DNA from: Deltaproteobacteria bacterium | GTDB lineage: Bacteria; Desulfobacterota; Binatia; UBA9968 | Direction: 5' to 3' | Assembly: GCA_005878685.1 (NCBI GenBank) | Contig: VBLN01000133.1 | Coordinates: 1 to 8,729, forward strand | Length of the DNA: 8,729 nucleotides | Shown: positions 1 to 6,958 of the stretch, piece after piece | Numbering within the stretch: position 1 is the stretch's first letter | Layout of the letters: each line of letters begins with the position of its first letter | Made by a program: the position numbers and the translations under genes | Notes under the pieces: generated by a model | Database searches by the model: none | Told to the model about the DNA's origin: nothing | What the model saw: only the letters and a program-made list of their open reading frames with translations

Positions 1-879
1 TACATGGGAAAGCACATTCCGGGAAATCCGGACTTCGTCGTCCAGAATATGCCCGGCGCGGGCGCGATGATTGCGGCCAATTACATCTATAACTTGACCA
101 AGCCCGACGGTCTTACCCTCGGCACCATCGGCGGCTCGCTCTACTACGCTCAACTTACCGGGCGCGCAGAGGCCAAATTCGACTGGCCCAAATTCACCTG
201 GATCGGCACGCCTGAACGAAGCGCGCATCTTTTGTTCATGCGCTCCGACTCGCCTTACAAGAGTCTGGATGATATCCGCAACGCCAAAGAGCCTCCCAGA
301 TGCTCCGCGACGGGAGTGGGAAGCAGCGGCTACGACATACCCCGGCTCCTGGAAGATGCCGTCGGGCTAAAATTCAGCATCATCAGCGGCTATCCGGGAG
401 GTGCCGAGCAGGACCTAGCCATGGAGCGAGGCGAAGTCCATTGCCGCGCCATCACCATCGACGCCTTCTTCGGTCGGGAACCTTTTCTCACATGGTACAA
501 GAAAGGCTTCGTCCGGGTGCTGCTCCAAACCGGACGTGCCCGAGACCGAAAGATAGCAGACGCCCCGACAATTTTTGAGCTCATGGACAAAGAAAAGACG
601 CCGGAGGCGAAGCGGCGGTTGGTCACGGTCTATCTCGGCGCCGTAGCTTTCGGCACGCGGCCTGTGGTCGCGACACCGGGGGTGCCCGCGGAGCGCGTCA
701 AGACGCTGCGCGACGCCTATGCCAAGACGCTCAGTGATCCGGACTTCCTGGGTGAAGCGAAGCTGAAGGGATGGGAACTCAGCCCGGCCAGCGGCGAAGA
801 GCTGGAAGCTTTGGCCAAGGAAGTCGTTAATCAGCCCCCGGAAGTCGTTGACTGGCTGAAAAAGCTTCTGGGTAAATAG
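1..879 (+). CDS. TTT-family periplasmic substrate-binding receptor (TctC/Bug type), 5' partial
   Basis: This is an extracytoplasmic solute receptor of the tripartite tricarboxylate transporter family; such proteins bind carboxylates in the periplasm and deliver them to a TctA/TctB membrane pair. The reading frame is open from base 1 and ends at TAG 877-879, giving 292 visible codons. It aligns almost without gaps to the complete paralogue at 2661-3698, with base 1 matching that protein's residue 53. About 52 N-terminal residues, including the signal peptide, therefore lie left of the window, and the ATG at base 4 is internal rather than the start. Family signatures seen are IPGNP, a QNMPGAG stretch, AAN.IYN, KPDGLTLG, a C-terminal PGVPAERV and an EELE.L motif. 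It has only two cysteines (PRC and VHC), both shared with the paralogue. Ligand unknown. The family call is firm. Confidence 0.93.
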   Translation, partial: YMGKHIPGNPDFVVQNMPGAGAMIAANYIYNLTKPDGLTLGTIGGSLYYAQLTGRAEAKFDWPKFTWIGTPERSAHLLFMRSDSPYKSLDDIRNAKEPPRCSATGVGSSGYDIPRLLEDAVGLKFSIISGYPGGAEQDLAMERGEVHCRAITIDAFFGREPFLTWYKKGFVRVLLQTGRARDRKIADAPTIFELMDKEKTPEAKRRLVTVYLGAVAFGTRPVVATPGVPAERVKTLRDAYAKTLSDPDFLGEAKLKGWELSPASGEELEALAKEVVNQPPEVVDWLKKLLGK

Positions 880-895
880 GAAAAAAGACAACGGG

Positions 896-923
896 TTGAC
901 ACAACATGCATAACTGGGATAAG
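896..923 (+). promoter_or_regulatory. Candidate sigma70 promoter (TTGACA, 16 nt, extended -10)
   Basis: A perfect -35 hexamer TTGACA (896-901) lies 16 nt before GATAAG (918-923), which matches 4 of 6 positions of TATAAT. TG at 915-916 gives an extended -10. Transcription would start near 930, about 25 nt before the ATG at 955 and just upstream of the purine-rich RBS at 939-946. It sits in the 75-nt gap between the first receptor gene and the amidohydrolase, where an internal operon promoter is plausible. It is a match by eye only. Confidence 0.42.
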
Positions 924-938
924 CGTTTGGGCAAAAAA

Positions 939-946
939 GGGGAGGG
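939..946 (+). promoter_or_regulatory. Strong ribosome-binding site of the D-aminoacylase-like gene
   Basis: GGGGAGGG lies 8 nt upstream of the ATG at 955. It fixes that start, which also puts the first beta strand of the amidohydrolase fold (FDLVIRNG) right at the N-terminus, as usual for the family. Confidence 0.6.
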
Positions 947-954
947 TCGCAGTC

Positions 955-2628
955 ATGGCATTTGACTTAGTCATTCGGAATGGAGTCGTCGTTGATGGAA
1001 GCGCCAATCCCAGGTTTGAGGCGGATGTCGGTGTCGAGGGCGAGCGGATCACCGCCATAGGGAAAAATCTCTCTCCAGGCAAAAAGGAGATCGATGCGAA
1101 AGGGAAGGTCGTCACTCCAGGATTCATCGATGCGCACACGCACATGGACATGTTCCTTGTCCTCTATCCGCACGGCAACCCAGTGATTAACTATGGCGTC
1201 ACCAGCGTCGTGATCGGCGACTGCGGCGCCTCGTGCGCGCCGGTGCCGTCGGGCGAAGAGCCGGTCAAGGTCTTGGTCACCTACCTGAGACGGGTTCTGG
1301 ACAACTACATAGACTCGAAAGATTGGAAGTGGAAAACCTTTCCCGACTACCTCAACTATCTCAAGGGAAAAGTGGGAGTGAATGTTTTGGCTCTGATGCC
1401 GCACTCGCCGGTGCGCCTGTGCGTGATGGGCGAAGACGCTTACAAGAGAGAAGCCAATGCGGAAGAGCTCGACGCCATGAAAAAAATGGTGCGCGAGGGG
1501 ATTGAGGCGGGCGCTATCGGCTTCTCGTCGAGCCCGCGGGGCGGGCCGGCAGTCCATGCCGGCACTCCTAGCACCTTCGCCACCCAGGAAGAGATCGTCG
1601 CGCTGGCCAATACTGCGGCGGTGTACGGCGGCTGCTTCCAGTTCAACGGCTTCGGCAACCTGCTCAAACCCCAGAGCGGCTTTCCGGAACTGGTCAAGAG
1701 GATCAATGCCTACATGATTGGCAACGAATTTAGGCTGCGGCCGGGGGAAAAAGACGATGGGCCACGGGCGATTGCCTTCATGGAAGAGGCCAAAAAGAAT
1801 GGCAAGGACATCTACGGGGTCGTTATCCCCTACCAGCACATCGGGAGATTTGACATCCAGAGCTGCTTCTTCCTGGACGGGCTGCCCACTTGGGAATCGA
1901 TCAAAAAACCGGTCGATGGGCTGCCCAGCCACCTGAAAGACAAAACCATTAGAGCCACCCTCGACCGAGAGAGAAACGACGGCGCTGGTAAACCCGCATT
2001 CCCCGAGTGGCTTGGCTGGGGCCAGATTTTCTTTGACCGCATGGAGAGAAGCGATCTTAAGTCCCTCGAGGGAAAAAGTGTGGCAGAGATCGCCCGTCAA
2101 AGCGGGAAGTCTGCGATAGATGCCTTCTTCGACACCTGGTTGGAGGACAATCTACGCTCCCGGTGCTACTATCTCGGTCTCGCGAACGGTCATCTCGACC
2201 TGCTGGCAGACATGATTAAGTCTTCGCAGAGTCTGATCGGCACCGATGCTGGCGCCCATCTCGACCGCTTTTTCTGGTATGGGGCGCCGGTCAAAATTTT
2301 GAGCTACTGGTGCCGCGAGAAAAAACTCTTCTCCTTGGAGAAGGCAGTCTGGAAGGTTACGGGATTTCCAGCCGCACGCTTGCACCTCAACCGGGGCCTG
2401 CTGAAGACCGGATGGCCGGCGGATGTCACTGTCTTCGATCCAGACAAGGTCTACGATCCGGTAAGCGCGCGGATCCCGGCAAAGTTGGACGAACAGGAAG
2501 CGAAGCGGCATCCGCCTGGGATACAAGCTGTGGTCGTCAACGGTCGGGTTGTGGTGGAAGAAGGACAGTGCATGGATGCTTTCCCTGGCAAGGTGACGCG
2601 GCAAGAGCTCTGCGCACCGGCACTTTGA
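955..2628 (+). CDS. D-aminoacylase-type amidohydrolase (N-acyl-D-amino-acid deacylase family)
   Basis: This is a 557-residue cytoplasmic amidohydrolase of the urease/dihydroorotase superfamily, most like N-acyl-D-amino-acid deacylases, which hydrolyse N-acyl amino acids. Motifs in order: N-terminal beta-sandwich strand FDLVIRNG..VDG; PGFIDAHTHMD with metal ligands His61 and His63; GDCG, whose Cys90 corresponds to the zinc-bridging Cys of D-aminoacylase; MPHSPVR..VMG (140s-160); GAIGFSSSP (187-194); GTDAGAH with the catalytic Asp431; TGFPA...L..RG and GWPADVTVFDP (469-496); and HPPGIQAVVVNG (519-530). The segment where the family usually has a THxR ligand reads FQFNGF (228-233), so that His seems to be Asn. 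It is longer than classical D-aminoacylases of about 480 residues. It is flanked by two TctC genes, and the next gene starts 32 nt downstream, suggesting an operon. Family call firm; substrate unknown. Confidence 0.9.
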   Translation: MAFDLVIRNGVVVDGSANPRFEADVGVEGERITAIGKNLSPGKKEIDAKGKVVTPGFIDAHTHMDMFLVLYPHGNPVINYGVTSVVIGDCGASCAPVPSGEEPVKVLVTYLRRVLDNYIDSKDWKWKTFPDYLNYLKGKVGVNVLALMPHSPVRLCVMGEDAYKREANAEELDAMKKMVREGIEAGAIGFSSSPRGGPAVHAGTPSTFATQEEIVALANTAAVYGGCFQFNGFGNLLKPQSGFPELVKRINAYMIGNEFRLRPGEKDDGPRAIAFMEEAKKNGKDIYGVVIPYQHIGRFDIQSCFFLDGLPTWESIKKPVDGLPSHLKDKTIRATLDRERNDGAGKPAFPEWLGWGQIFFDRMERSDLKSLEGKSVAEIARQSGKSAIDAFFDTWLEDNLRSRCYYLGLANGHLDLLADMIKSSQSLIGTDAGAHLDRFFWYGAPVKILSYWCREKKLFSLEKAVWKVTGFPAARLHLNRGLLKTGWPADVTVFDPDKVYDPVSARIPAKLDEQEAKRHPPGIQAVVVNGRVVVEEGQCMDAFPGKVTRQELCAPAL

Positions 2629-2660
2629 ACGACAACTGGACAAGCGGAAGGGAGACATGA

Positions 2661-3698
2661 ATGAAAAGCACGGCGCTGTTACTATTCGTCTTTTTATTGT
2701 GGCATCCCGCAGCCCAGGCTCAGGAGCCTTTCTACAAAGGCAAAAACCTAACCATCGTCGTTGGGACGAAGGCAGGGGATGTCTACGATCTCTATCCTCG
2801 CCTTCTGGCTGAATACTGGTCCAAGTATATTCCCGGCAATCCCAACATCATCATCCAGAATGTCGCTGGGGCAGCATCTCTCATCGCCGCCAATCAGGTA
2901 TACAACTTAGGCAAACCTGATGGACTCACGCTGGGCGCGATCTATCCTGCCCTCTACTTCGACCAACTCACGAAACGACCGGAAGTCAAATTCGACTGGA
3001 CAAAATTCAACTGGATCGGTAGCACTGTGCGGTCGAACCACCTCCTTTATATGCGTGCCGACACGCCGTACAAATCCATGGAGGATGTGCGTAAGGCCTC
3101 CACCGCTCCCAAATGCGGCGCCACGGGCACAGCCTCGACCGGTTACTACATGCCTAAGCTCTTTGAGGAAACTCTCGGGACGAAATTCGACATTGTCGCG
3201 GGCTATCAAGCAGGGCAGGACATCGATCTGGCGGTGGAAAGAGGGGAAGTTCAGTGCCGGGCATTCACCATCACCGCTTACTTCGCCCGGGAGCCTTTCA
3301 TCTCCTGGCGCAAGAGAAACTTCGTTCGAGTCCTGATCCAAACCGGAAAAAAGCGCGATGAGAAGCTGAGCGACGTCCCTACCATCTACGAGCTCATGGA
3401 TCGCTACAAGACGCCCGAACCTCCCCGTCGCCTGACGACCGTCGTCCTCGCCGCAGGTGATTTTGGTCGTCCGATAGTCGCGCCTCCAGGTGTTCCGGCA
3501 GATAGAGTTAAGATCCTCCGCGATGGTTTCGCCAAGGCGATCCGTGACCCGAATCTCCTAAAAGAGGCAGACAAGAGGCAGCTCGAAATCGATCCCACAT
3601 CGAGCGAGGAGCTGGAATCTTTGGCCAAAGAGGTTATCGCTGCAACGCCCGAGGTCGTCGAACGAATGAAGAAACTCATAGGACAGGAAACTAAATGA
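2661..3698 (+). CDS. TTT-family periplasmic substrate-binding receptor (TctC/Bug type), complete
   Basis: This is a 345-residue periplasmic receptor for a TTT transporter, presumably feeding the TctA encoded immediately downstream. Residues 1-20 form a Sec signal peptide: Lys2, a hydrophobic core (LLLFVFLLW) and an AQA cleavage site before Gln21. The mature protein begins EPFYKGKNLTIVVG, typical of TctC. GKPDGLTLG (84-92), the PGVPADRV loop (276-283) and the EELESLAKEV tail complete the family pattern, and the length is normal. Cys152 and Cys199 are the only cysteines and are conserved in the upstream paralogue, so a structural disulphide is likely. GGAG at 2651-2654 lies 6 nt before the ATG. 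The stop overlaps the tctA start as ATGA (3695-3698), implying translational coupling. By eye more than half of its residues match the first receptor. Ligand unknown, probably a carboxylate. Confidence 0.94.
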   Translation: MKSTALLLFVFLLWHPAAQAQEPFYKGKNLTIVVGTKAGDVYDLYPRLLAEYWSKYIPGNPNIIIQNVAGAASLIAANQVYNLGKPDGLTLGAIYPALYFDQLTKRPEVKFDWTKFNWIGSTVRSNHLLYMRADTPYKSMEDVRKASTAPKCGATGTASTGYYMPKLFEETLGTKFDIVAGYQAGQDIDLAVERGEVQCRAFTITAYFAREPFISWRKRNFVRVLIQTGKKRDEKLSDVPTIYELMDRYKTPEPPRRLTTVVLAAGDFGRPIVAPPGVPADRVKILRDGFAKAIRDPNLLKEADKRQLEIDPTSSEELESLAKEVIAATPEVVERMKKLIGQETK

Positions 3699-5200
3699 TC
3701 GAAGCGTTCGTAAGCGGCTTCTGGCAAGTGCTGGCGTGGCCGGCCTTCGGCTATCTGCTGATCGGGATAACTGTCGGTTTCTTCGTCGGGTTGCTTCCCG
3801 GCATTGGGGGACTCGCCACCTTGGCTTTGATGCTGCCCTTTTCCTACACGATAAAGGAGCCTGTCCCCGCCTTCTGTTTCCTTTTGGGAATGCTGGCGGT
3901 AACGGGCACAACCGGAGATCTCACCTCCATTCTTTTCGGCATCCCCGGTGAGGGCTCTTCAGCGGCGTTGATTCTTGACGGCTACCCGATGTCGAAGAAA
4001 GGCGAGGCGGGTAGAGCCTTGGGTGCGGCGATCATGAGCTCTCTTATCGGCTCCGTCGTCGGGGCGCTGGCTCTAGCTCTATCCATCCCGATCATGCGGC
4101 CACTCGTCCTTCTCTTTGGCTCGCCGGAGCTCTTCATCATAGTGATCATGGGAATTACTTTTATTGGCACCTTGAGCGGCCGGTCGATGATGAAGGGGCT
4201 GTTGGCGGGCGGCGCGGGCCTCATGCTCGCAGCCATCGGCGTGGATCCCCAGACAGGCTCGCTGCGCTACACATTTGGGAACTTGTATCTGTGGGACCGA
4301 TTGGACCTCGTCCCGGTCGTGGTCGGGCTCTTTGCCATCCCAGAGATCGTCGACCTAGCCGTGCGCGGGACAAGCATTGCCGGATCTAAGCCCGAAAAGC
4401 TGACGGGCGTTTGGGACGGCGTTGTAGATAATTTTCGCCATTTCTGGCTGGTGATGCGCTGCAGCTTGATCGGCGTCTATTTCGGCGTCCTGCCGGTATT
4501 GGGCGCCAATGTAGCCCAGTGGATTTCATACGCCCATGCGGTACGCGGCCTCAAAGACAAAAATGCAGCAGGTAAAGGCGCTGTCGAAGGAGTGTTGGGT
4601 CCGGGCGCGGCCACTACCTCCACGCGCGGCGGTGACCTCATTCCAACGGTCGCTTTCGGGATTCCAGGAAGCGGCTCCATGGCGCTGCTACTCGGCGCCC
4701 TCCTCATCGTGGGCCTCCAACCCGGGCCCGAGATGCTTAAGACGCGCCTGGACGTGACCTTTGCCATGGTCTGGATTCTGATTATCGCGAACATCATCGT
4801 GTGTGGAGTCTGTTTCCTTATTTTAAATCAACTGGCGGCGCTCACCTTTATCCGCGGTCATCTTCTGATTCCGTTTCTCCTTTTCTTCGTCTTCATCGGC
4901 TCTTTCACGGCAAACAACAGTTACGGAGATCTTATTGTTACCCTCATTTTTGGTGTCATGGGCTATTTAATGGTCCTTTTCCAATGGCCCAGGCCGCCGC
5001 TGATCCTAGGCGTTACCCTCGGTAAGATTGCCGAAAACTATCTCTGGATTTCCACAGCCGCTTACGGCGCCAAGTGGCTACTCTTCCCAAGCGTTGTCAT
5101 CCTCATCATGATTACCATCGTCACGGTCGCCTACCCCACCATCACCATCAAAGAGCGAACAGGCAGGGCAAGGTACGAGCGACCGGGGGATGCCATCTGA
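3695..5200 (+). CDS. tctA: TTT-family large permease subunit (TctA)
   Basis: This is a 501-residue inner-membrane protein, the large, roughly 12-helix, transport-conducting subunit of tripartite tricarboxylate transporters, which import carboxylates using an ion gradient. Family motifs: GFFVGLLPGIGG (28-39) in helix 1; GDLTSILFGIPGEGSSAALILDGYPM (74-99); a G.A..AL turn; PTVAFGIPGSGSMALLLGALLIVGLQPGP (317-345); and GDLIVTLIFGVMGY with P.PPLILGVTLGK..E (411-447). Hydrophobic segments fall roughly at 13-50, 60-80, 105-160, 165-182, 205-222, 250-275, 320-345, 355-405, 412-430 and 465-482. Full length for TctA. Unusual points: the second PGxG-type motif reads LPVLGANVA (266-274), and the usual PExxNNA element reads PGAATTST (303-310). 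It overlaps the tctC stop by 4 nt. No small TctB subunit gene is adjacent. Substrate unassigned. Confidence 0.95.
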   Translation: MIEAFVSGFWQVLAWPAFGYLLIGITVGFFVGLLPGIGGLATLALMLPFSYTIKEPVPAFCFLLGMLAVTGTTGDLTSILFGIPGEGSSAALILDGYPMSKKGEAGRALGAAIMSSLIGSVVGALALALSIPIMRPLVLLFGSPELFIIVIMGITFIGTLSGRSMMKGLLAGGAGLMLAAIGVDPQTGSLRYTFGNLYLWDRLDLVPVVVGLFAIPEIVDLAVRGTSIAGSKPEKLTGVWDGVVDNFRHFWLVMRCSLIGVYFGVLPVLGANVAQWISYAHAVRGLKDKNAAGKGAVEGVLGPGAATTSTRGGDLIPTVAFGIPGSGSMALLLGALLIVGLQPGPEMLKTRLDVTFAMVWILIIANIIVCGVCFLILNQLAALTFIRGHLLIPFLLFFVFIGSFTANNSYGDLIVTLIFGVMGYLMVLFQWPRPPLILGVTLGKIAENYLWISTAAYGAKWLLFPSVVILIMITIVTVAYPTITIKERTGRARYERPGDAI

Positions 5201-5255
5201 AATTTTGGAGCAGCACTTGCCTGTAAGCGCGCACCAAAGGGGACGGACTAAATCT

Positions 5256-6263
5256 ATGCGTGTCTGCGCTATCGACATCCACCACCACTACCTGCCCCAG
5301 GATTTGTTGGATGAGGCCAAGCGGCGTGGAAAGAGCTTCAGGGTCGAAGCTACAGCAGCCAAAAATGGCGAAACGACTCTCTCGTTCTCCGCCAGGCCGG
5401 GATTTACTATATCTCGCGATCTTTCGGACTTGGAACGGAGATTTCAGATGATGGAGCGAGGAAAGATCGCCATAGGTGCGCTTATCCCCCATACTTCCAG
5501 TCTGGGATACCCGCTTGAAGGAAAACAGGGGGAGAAATGGTGCCGCCTCTATAACGAAGGGATGCGCGATCTCGCAAGAAAACACCCGGACCGCTTCGTT
5601 GGCCTGGCTGCCGTCCCGCTCCAGGATCCTCCCCGAGCCGCCGCGGTTCTGGAACATGCGATTCGAGAACTCAAACTTTGCGGCGGATACATCGGTTCCA
5701 ATGTGAACGGCCAATACTATAATACGGGCGCGTTTGATCCGTTCTGGCGCAAGGCCGAGGAACTGGACGTGCTCATCGTGATGCATCCCGAAGACGTAGC
5801 CGGGTCGGAGCGGATGGAGCCCTATGGATTGCGATTGATCTGCGGCAACCCGGCCGATAGCACGCTCGCGCTTGCCTCTATGTCCTACAGCGGAGTCTTT
5901 GACCGCTTTCCGAATCTAAAGCTTTGCGTGCTTCACGGCGGCGGATTCTTCCCGTATCAACTGGGGCGGCTCGATCAGGGTTTTGCCGTGCGGCGCGGAG
6001 CCCGCGCACCTTCGGCCTCTTCTCCGCCCAGCGCCTATCTTAAGAAGAATCTCTACTTTGACTCTATGGTTTATCGCGTAGATACTCTGGATTACTTAAG
6101 GCGAGTCGCGGGCGCGGACCATATCATGGTGGGAACCGATTACCCCTATACTCTTGGAGATTGGCTGACCGTAGAGAAGATCGAGGCCCTCGACTGCCCG
6201 GAGTCCGAGAAGCTCGCGATTCTCGAAGGCAACGCCAAGCGGCTTCTTAAACTGGAGGACTAG
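5256..6263 (+). CDS. ACMSD-type amidohydrolase (metal-dependent decarboxylase or hydrolase)
   Basis: This is a 335-residue cytoplasmic TIM-barrel enzyme of amidohydrolase family 2, related to 2-amino-3-carboxymuconate-6-semialdehyde decarboxylase (ACMSD) and resorcylate-type decarboxylases. From the chosen start the ligands are His9 and His11 (IDIHHHYLP), His177 (MHPED), His227 (LHGGG) and Asp295 (GTDYPY). These are almost exactly the positions I recall for Pseudomonas ACMSD (9, 11, 177, 228, 294). Arg47 and Arg238 (LGRLDQGF) resemble its two substrate-carboxylate arginines. The protein ends with the family's GNAKRLL. An in-frame ATG at 5190 would add 22 residues and overlap tctA by 11 nt; I reject it because the extension is unlike the family and has a poorly spaced RBS. 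The gene lies 55 nt after tctA, so it is probably co-transcribed. It likely decarboxylates or hydrolyses the imported acid; the exact reaction is unknown. Confidence 0.9.
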   Translation: MRVCAIDIHHHYLPQDLLDEAKRRGKSFRVEATAAKNGETTLSFSARPGFTISRDLSDLERRFQMMERGKIAIGALIPHTSSLGYPLEGKQGEKWCRLYNEGMRDLARKHPDRFVGLAAVPLQDPPRAAAVLEHAIRELKLCGGYIGSNVNGQYYNTGAFDPFWRKAEELDVLIVMHPEDVAGSERMEPYGLRLICGNPADSTLALASMSYSGVFDRFPNLKLCVLHGGGFFPYQLGRLDQGFAVRRGARAPSASSPPSAYLKKNLYFDSMVYRVDTLDYLRRVAGADHIMVGTDYPYTLGDWLTVEKIEALDCPESEKLAILEGNAKRLLKLED

Positions 6264-6275
6264 CCGCGATGGCCA

Positions 6276-6305
6276 ACCTTAGATTTTCGATTGTCTACCT
6301 TAGAT
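6276..6305 (+). repeat. Direct repeat ACCTTAGAT, two copies 21 bp apart
   Basis: ACCTTAGAT occurs at 6276-6284 and 6297-6305, exactly 21 bp (two helical turns) apart. Both copies lie in the 79-nt gap between the ACMSD-type gene and the small lipoprotein gene. Spacing on one DNA face would suit a regulator-binding site for the lipoprotein gene. Two short copies can also arise by chance. Confidence 0.35.
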
Positions 6306-6330
6306 GGATCATGGCAGATTTGTAGGTGAA

Positions 6331-6336
6331 GGAGGT
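6331..6336 (+). promoter_or_regulatory. Consensus ribosome-binding site that decides the lipoprotein start
   Basis: GGAGGT stands 6 nt before the ATG at 6343. This favours that codon over the in-frame ATG at 6304, whose 13 extra residues would put a charged, non-signal-like stretch ahead of the lipoprotein signal peptide. Confidence 0.75.
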
Positions 6337-6342
6337 AATGAA

Positions 6343-6687
6343 ATGAAGATTACGATACGGTCATTTGGTTTACTTTCACTGTTGCTGTTCGGGCTGATGG
6401 GCTGCCATGACTTCGGACCTCTCGGCGACTATGTAACCTCTCGGTATACGTTGCGCGGAACGGTGCAGAGAAACGATCCTCGTTACTCCTCAATCTTGAT
6501 CGACACCGACGACCACCGCCAAGTCGCTTTTTATCATAATGACAAGACGCGTATCCGTTACCGCGACCGTGATTATCCCGTACAAAGCATCCAGCCAGGG
6601 GATGTTGTCGAGGTCTGGACACGCGATCGTGAGCAAGGAAGCCCTACCGCTGACGTCGTTGTAGTCGTGCGGAAAGGTCAGAATTAA
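6343..6687 (+). CDS. Small predicted lipoprotein of unknown function
   Basis: This is a 114-residue precursor. Residues 1-20 form a lipoprotein signal peptide: Lys2 and Arg6, then a leucine-rich core, then LMG ahead of Cys21. The lipobox has Met at -2, slightly off consensus. His at +2 (not Asp) would not retain the protein in the inner membrane by the E. coli rule, so an outer-membrane location is likely. The mature part of about 94 residues alternates short beta strands (YTLRGTVQ, SSILIDTD, QVAFYH, TRIRYRDR, DVVEVWTR, ADVVVVVR) with a turn at QPGD. This looks like a small beta-barrel or OB-like domain such as DUF5666-type proteins, but I do not recognise the family with certainty. A perfect RBS supports expression. 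It lies 79 nt after the ACMSD-type gene and 65 nt before the M24 gene, and has no obvious link to the transport operon. Confidence 0.8.
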   Translation: MKITIRSFGLLSLLLFGLMGCHDFGPLGDYVTSRYTLRGTVQRNDPRYSSILIDTDDHRQVAFYHNDKTRIRYRDRDYPVQSIQPGDVVEVWTRDREQGSPTADVVVVVRKGQN

Positions 6688-6703
6688 TTTTCCGGTAACC
6701 CGG

Positions 6704-6727
6704 GGCATATTCGCGAGAATCGGTGCC
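6704..6727 (+). other. Small hairpin with GNRA tetraloop between lipoprotein and M24 genes
   Basis: An outer stem GGCA/TGCC (6704-6707 and 6724-6727) and an inner stem ATTC/GAAT (6709-6712 and 6717-6720) close a GCGA tetraloop, with a 1 by 3 internal loop between the stems. There is no trailing T-run, so it is not a classical intrinsic terminator. It could be an mRNA processing or stability element, or simply chance. Confidence 0.25.
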
Positions 6728-6752
6728 GGTCCAGTCATTCGCGGGGACCGCA

Positions 6753-6958
6753 ATGCGGGAGCCTTCAGAATTTCCTCGATTCTCTGACCCAGAGATGGCC
6801 GCTCGTCACGCGAGCGTGCGGGCGCTGACGGAGCAGGCCAACCTGGACGCCGTCCTAGTTTACGGTGCCGGCAGATTCGCCTCGGAGATCTACTGGCTCA
6901 CGGATTGGCCGGGTGGCCGCGAGGCCTATGTGCTGCTGCAGCGGGACGGAGATCCGTC
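6753..6958 (+). pseudogene. Creatinase/prolidase N-terminal domain of an M24 protein, cut by a frameshift
   Basis: This is the 5' part of an M24 (Xaa-Pro peptidase/creatinase-like) gene. It encodes the start of the N-terminal creatinase-type domain: MREP..PRFSDPEMAARHASVRAL, then LDAVLVYGAGRFASEIYWLTDWPGGREAYVLL. About 68 residues make sense before the frame changes near CCGTCATG (6954-6961). Continuing in the same frame gives an unrelated cysteine- and serine-rich tail to a stop at 7167-7169, whereas the -1 frame continues the family sequence at MQLYNHLPMARVL (from 6959). GGGGA at 6743-6747 is 5 nt before the ATG at 6753, which favours this start over an in-frame GTG at 6723. It is either a genuine one-base deletion or a sequencing or assembly error. 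No slippery heptamer is present, so programmed frameshifting is unlikely. Confidence 0.8.

Noticed and set aside
4..6. ATG at base 4 as the start of the first receptor
   Set aside because: Alignment to the downstream paralogue shows that it lies at about residue 54 of the protein. The frame is open to base 1 and no signal peptide follows this ATG.
967..2100. Minus-strand ORF of 377 codons inside the D-aminoacylase-like gene
   Set aside because: The plus strand has complete amidohydrolase motifs over the same span. The antisense translation has no recognisable domain and is typical of shadow frames in GC-rich genes.
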